Shown: in pieces, positions 3,823-6,319 of the stretch
Layout of the letters: each line of letters opens with the position of its first letter
How positions within the stretch are numbered: the stretch's first letter is position 1
Source: Anaerolineales bacterium
Lineage (GTDB): Bacteria; Chloroflexota; Anaerolineae; 4572-78; NAK82
Reading direction: 5' to 3'
Length of the DNA: 6,319 bases
NCBI GenBank assembly: GCA_024643945.1
Contig: JAHELX010000367.1
Coordinates: 1-6,319, forward strand
Program-made: the position numbers and the translations under genes
The notes under the pieces: model-generated
Told to the model about the DNA's origin: nothing
The model's input: the letters and a program-made list of their open reading frames with translations, nothing else
Databases searched by the model: none

Positions 3823-6319
3823 TCAATCAGTGAGACGGACGATGATCGGGTAGTCCTTGACGAGCAGGTTACGGATGACCAGGTTGCCGTTTTCGGTCTC
3901 GGTGATCAGTTCCTGCTCGAAGCCATTGAGCACGTCTAATCCTACTACTTTTCGGGCGGATAAGCCCGGGAAGGTGAGGGTAGTGTTAATGCCGGGGTCA
4001 TCCTCAACGGCTGCACCATTGGTCCACAAAGCGAACAACTTGTCGCCATTGGGCAAGATAAACCCATAGCTCATGATATTAGAGGCTTCACTCTCGATCT
4101 TCAGCGTGAGACTGGTAGGCCTGGTTCCGGCTATGACTGTATTGAGATGACGTAGTGTCGGGTAAGACCAGGCTGCAGTGGGTTGAAACCCACCGATCCC
4201 TACACCCACATCCATGCCGAGCTGCATGACGATCCCGCGGGCATAATACTTGGCTGATTGTATGTCTGTTTTTTGAATCCCCCAGGGTTGATCAGAGGGA
4301 TGACACGACGGAAACTCTTCCGAACACCAGGTTAATTCTGTTCCCCAATACTCTCCCTGGAATCCATGGGTAGAGGCTGTTTTCTTGATTTCTTGAATAA
4401 TTGAAGGGTATTCGTAGTAATAGTCTCCGAAAAACTCGATGTCGGGAGCCGCGTCATACATGGGGTGCCAGGAAACCACGTCGAATAGTGGCATCACATC
4501 TGAATTGAGGAGCGCGAATAGATAGTCACGAGCGAAAAAGAGAACGTTCGGGGCTAACACAACCTTCGCCTGGGGGTCCTCCTGGCGAATTACGGGGATG
4601 GTTTGCCTGGCAAGATCAATGTAATCGTTCGGCTCAATACATTTGATTTGAGGAGGGCCACAATTATCCGGTTCACTCCATATCGTGTAGTATTGGACGC
4701 GACCTTTAAAATGACCCACGACAAAGCGTACGTAATCCAAAAAATCCTGGACTTGCTCCGCGGTCTTGAATCGTGGGGTAGAGAGCTCCTTCCCATTAGC
4801 ATGACCGGCTTTGTCCCAAAAGTGGAGTATGTAGTTGACAGCCACTCCATTTTCGGCCAGGCCATCGATAAAGTGGTCGAACGCCGGAGGAATATCATAT
4901 TCCGACACGCTCCAATCAATTGGGGGTTCGATCTCGTATAAGGATGTATCCACACGTTTTACGCCGAGATTGGTGATTTCGTTCAGCGTGCTGTCTAAAT
5001 TGTTGACGTCCCGCCACAAGCCGCCGCCGGCATAAGAACTTCCTATTCGGTTATCGGCAAGTTCGCTAGATGGCCTGGTCTCCAGCCTGATTTTTGGTAG
5101 AGGGTTTCCCTCTTGAATAGTTATAGACCTGCCTGGGCCGGATGTAGGCACTGAGAATTCGCTGGTATTGCCATTCGGGTCGGAAGCAGTAGCAGTCAGG
5201 TAGGGGCCGGTGAAGGCGCCACCCTTGCTGAAAGTAAAGACGCCGCTGCTATCGGATACCACTTGACCTTCGTAGATTGCTCCTTCATCACTGTTATCGG
5301 AGAAGATCTCCACTGTGCAGTTCGCGCAGGCGCAGCCTGCCAGATTGCCAGTCTGCAGGTCGAACTCGAAGATGAGCGGGGGTGCTAACCTATCACTGCG
5401 GTCACTGTCCAGGTTAATTCCTAGCTCGCCGTTGTCGTGGATGCTGTTCTGAGTGACTGTATTGTAGGGGGTATCCTCCCAAAACATGATTCCCTGACCC
5501 ATGTTGTGCGCGATGATATTACCAGGGCCGATCACGTTGTAACTGGTGCGGTCAATGAGAACGCCGGCGAGATTGTTACCCAGGTGGTTGGTCCCGCTGA
5601 CGTCAGTGCCAATGATATTAGATGTGACAGTATTCCTGCCATCCTCTACACAGCATAAGTACACCCCCGAATCATTACCGCCAATCACGTTGCCGGTAAT
5701 CAGGTTATGGTTGGCACCGTTCGAGTGGATGCCGTCACGGGGATGTCCCCACGTCGACGTACCATCCAGGTTGATGCCGATGTAGTTGCCGTGGATGGTG
5801 TTATGAGATGTGCCCTCCCCCCATAATCCGACGCCAAAGTTGCCGTTGCCGCTCAACAGGTTGCCTTGCCCCAAAGGCCCGCTGCCGGCACCCCGGTCGC
5901 CGCCGATGACGTTGTATTTTGCACCGCTGTGCAGGGCAATACCTGCATCGGAAAAGCCGACGATCTGCAAACCGCGGATGGTATTGTTGTTAGATGGGAT
6001 GGAAAGGCCATGCATGGACTGGGGCGTGGTAATCTTTCTCCCATCCAGGATCACCCCAGCGTTGCTGGCGTCAATCGTCAGGTTACCCTGGTTGAGTTCC
6101 GGAAGACCGCTGGAGAGGGTTATGGTGACCGGAGCATCGGGCGGAAAAACAGATGGATCGAAAGTTATAACGTCAGCGCGCCTTGCGTCTAGCAAAGCCT
6201 GGCGCAGGGTGCCAGGGCCATTGTCGGCGGTACTGGTGACCTGGAGGATCCTCGCTTGGGGAACCGGCGTTGGCGGTAGTTGTGTCGGTGTAGGTGGTGC
6301 TATTGTTGGCGTTGGCGGT
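3823..6319 (-). CDS. Surface beta-helix / glycoside hydrolase fusion protein (5' end missing)
   Basis: The frame stays open to the window's right edge, so 831 C-terminal residues are visible and the true start lies beyond. Numbered from the edge, residues 1-20 are a Pro/Thr linker (PPTPTIAPPTPTQLPPTPVP). Next comes VTSTADNGPGTLRQAL, a typical opening of bacterial beta-helix surface proteins. About 90-305 carries repeated coils of the NTIxGN / GNxIG type, a right-handed parallel beta-helix like pectate lyases and NosD. About 313-391 is a beta-sandwich-like segment with CACANC and TATASDPNGNTSEFS. About 427-735 reads as a clan GH-A TIM barrel (GH39/GH5-like): E549 in YYTIWSEPD is the likely acid/base, H618 is in VVSWHPMYD, and E661 in YWGTELTW is the likely nucleophile. 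Their spacing of 112 residues fits strands 4 and 7. A C-terminal beta domain (about 736-831) follows. The protein is probably exported and acts on a polysaccharide; the substrate is unknown. A TTG at 6195 is only an internal leucine. Confidence 0.9.
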   Translation of the reverse strand, partial: PPTPTIAPPTPTQLPPTPVPQARILQVTSTADNGPGTLRQALLDARRADVITFDPSVFPPDAPVTITLSSGLPELNQGNLTIDASNAGVILDGRKITTPQSMHGLSIPSNNNTIRGLQIVGFSDAGIALHSGAKYNVIGGDRGAGSGPLGQGNLLSGNGNFGVGLWGEGTSHNTIHGNYIGINLDGTSTWGHPRDGIHSNGANHNLITGNVIGGNDSGVYLCCVEDGRNTVTSNIIGTDVSGTNHLGNNLAGVLIDRTSYNVIGPGNIIAHNMGQGIMFWEDTPYNTVTQNSIHDNGELGINLDSDRSDRLAPPLIFEFDLQTGNLAGCACANCTVEIFSDNSDEGAIYEGQVVSDSSGVFTFSKGGAFTGPYLTATASDPNGNTSEFSVPTSGPGRSITIQEGNPLPKIRLETRPSSELADNRIGSSYAGGGLWRDVNNLDSTLNEITNLGVKRVDTSLYEIEPPIDWSVSEYDIPPAFDHFIDGLAENGVAVNYILHFWDKAGHANGKELSTPRFKTAEQVQDFLDYVRFVVGHFKGRVQYYTIWSEPDNCGPPQIKCIEPNDYIDLARQTIPVIRQEDPQAKVVLAPNVLFFARDYLFALLNSDVMPLFDVVSWHPMYDAAPDIEFFGDYYYEYPSIIQEIKKTASTHGFQGEYWGTELTWCSEEFPSCHPSDQPWGIQKTDIQSAKYYARGIVMQLGMDVGVGIGGFQPTAAWSYPTLRHLNTVIAGTRPTSLTLKIESEASNIMSYGFILPNGDKLFALWTNGAAVEDDPGINTTLTFPGLSARKVVGLDVLNGFEQELITETENGNLVIRNLLVKDYPIIVRLTD

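Noticed and set aside
6193..6195. TTG as the start codon of the beta-helix protein
   Set aside because: The frame continues upstream to the window edge through GPGTLRQAL and a Pro/Thr linker that belong to the protein, so this TTG is an internal leucine.

Overview
The window looks like a piece of a bacterial chromosome, probably from a Chloroflexota (Anaerolineae-like) organism or metagenome bin. This is an inference from style. The large surface protein has a Pro/Thr-rich linker, a 'TADNGPGTLRQAL' opening, NTI/GN-type beta-helix coils and a 'TATASDPNGNTSEFS' segment, a combination common in that phylum. There is no rRNA, tRNA, CRISPR array or intact transposase.

Layout. Positions 1-508 hold no convincing intact gene, only a 5'-less coding remnant on the minus strand (177-293). 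A small two-pass membrane protein with a C-terminal SHOCT motif lies at 509-1150 on the minus strand, with a perfect Shine-Dalgarno and a good extended -10 promoter (1263-1291). From about 1300 to 2080 there is no credible gene. This stretch holds a possible plus-strand promoter, 17-bp and 28-bp tandem repeats, long C runs, and a 215-bp composite palindromic element (1751-1965). That element has perfect 18-bp terminal inverted repeats and four internal hairpins, each with a GTAG/GGAG/TTAG foot, and it resembles REP/REPIN-type elements.

A seven-helix membrane protein of unknown function follows at 2096-2818 on the plus strand. It is convergent with a class I SAM-dependent methyltransferase (2937-3713, minus). 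Upstream of the methyltransferase, and separated from it by a strong Rho-independent terminator (3748-3776), is the 3' part of a very large minus-strand gene (3823 to the window edge). That gene fuses a right-handed parallel beta-helix domain to a clan GH-A-like glycoside hydrolase barrel.

How the genes relate. The beta-helix/hydrolase protein is probably an extracellular or cell-surface polysaccharide-acting enzyme. The methyltransferase lies just downstream of it, but the terminator argues against a simple operon. The SHOCT protein and the seven-helix protein have no visible functional link to the others. The most unusual non-coding feature is the repeat island at 1588-1995.
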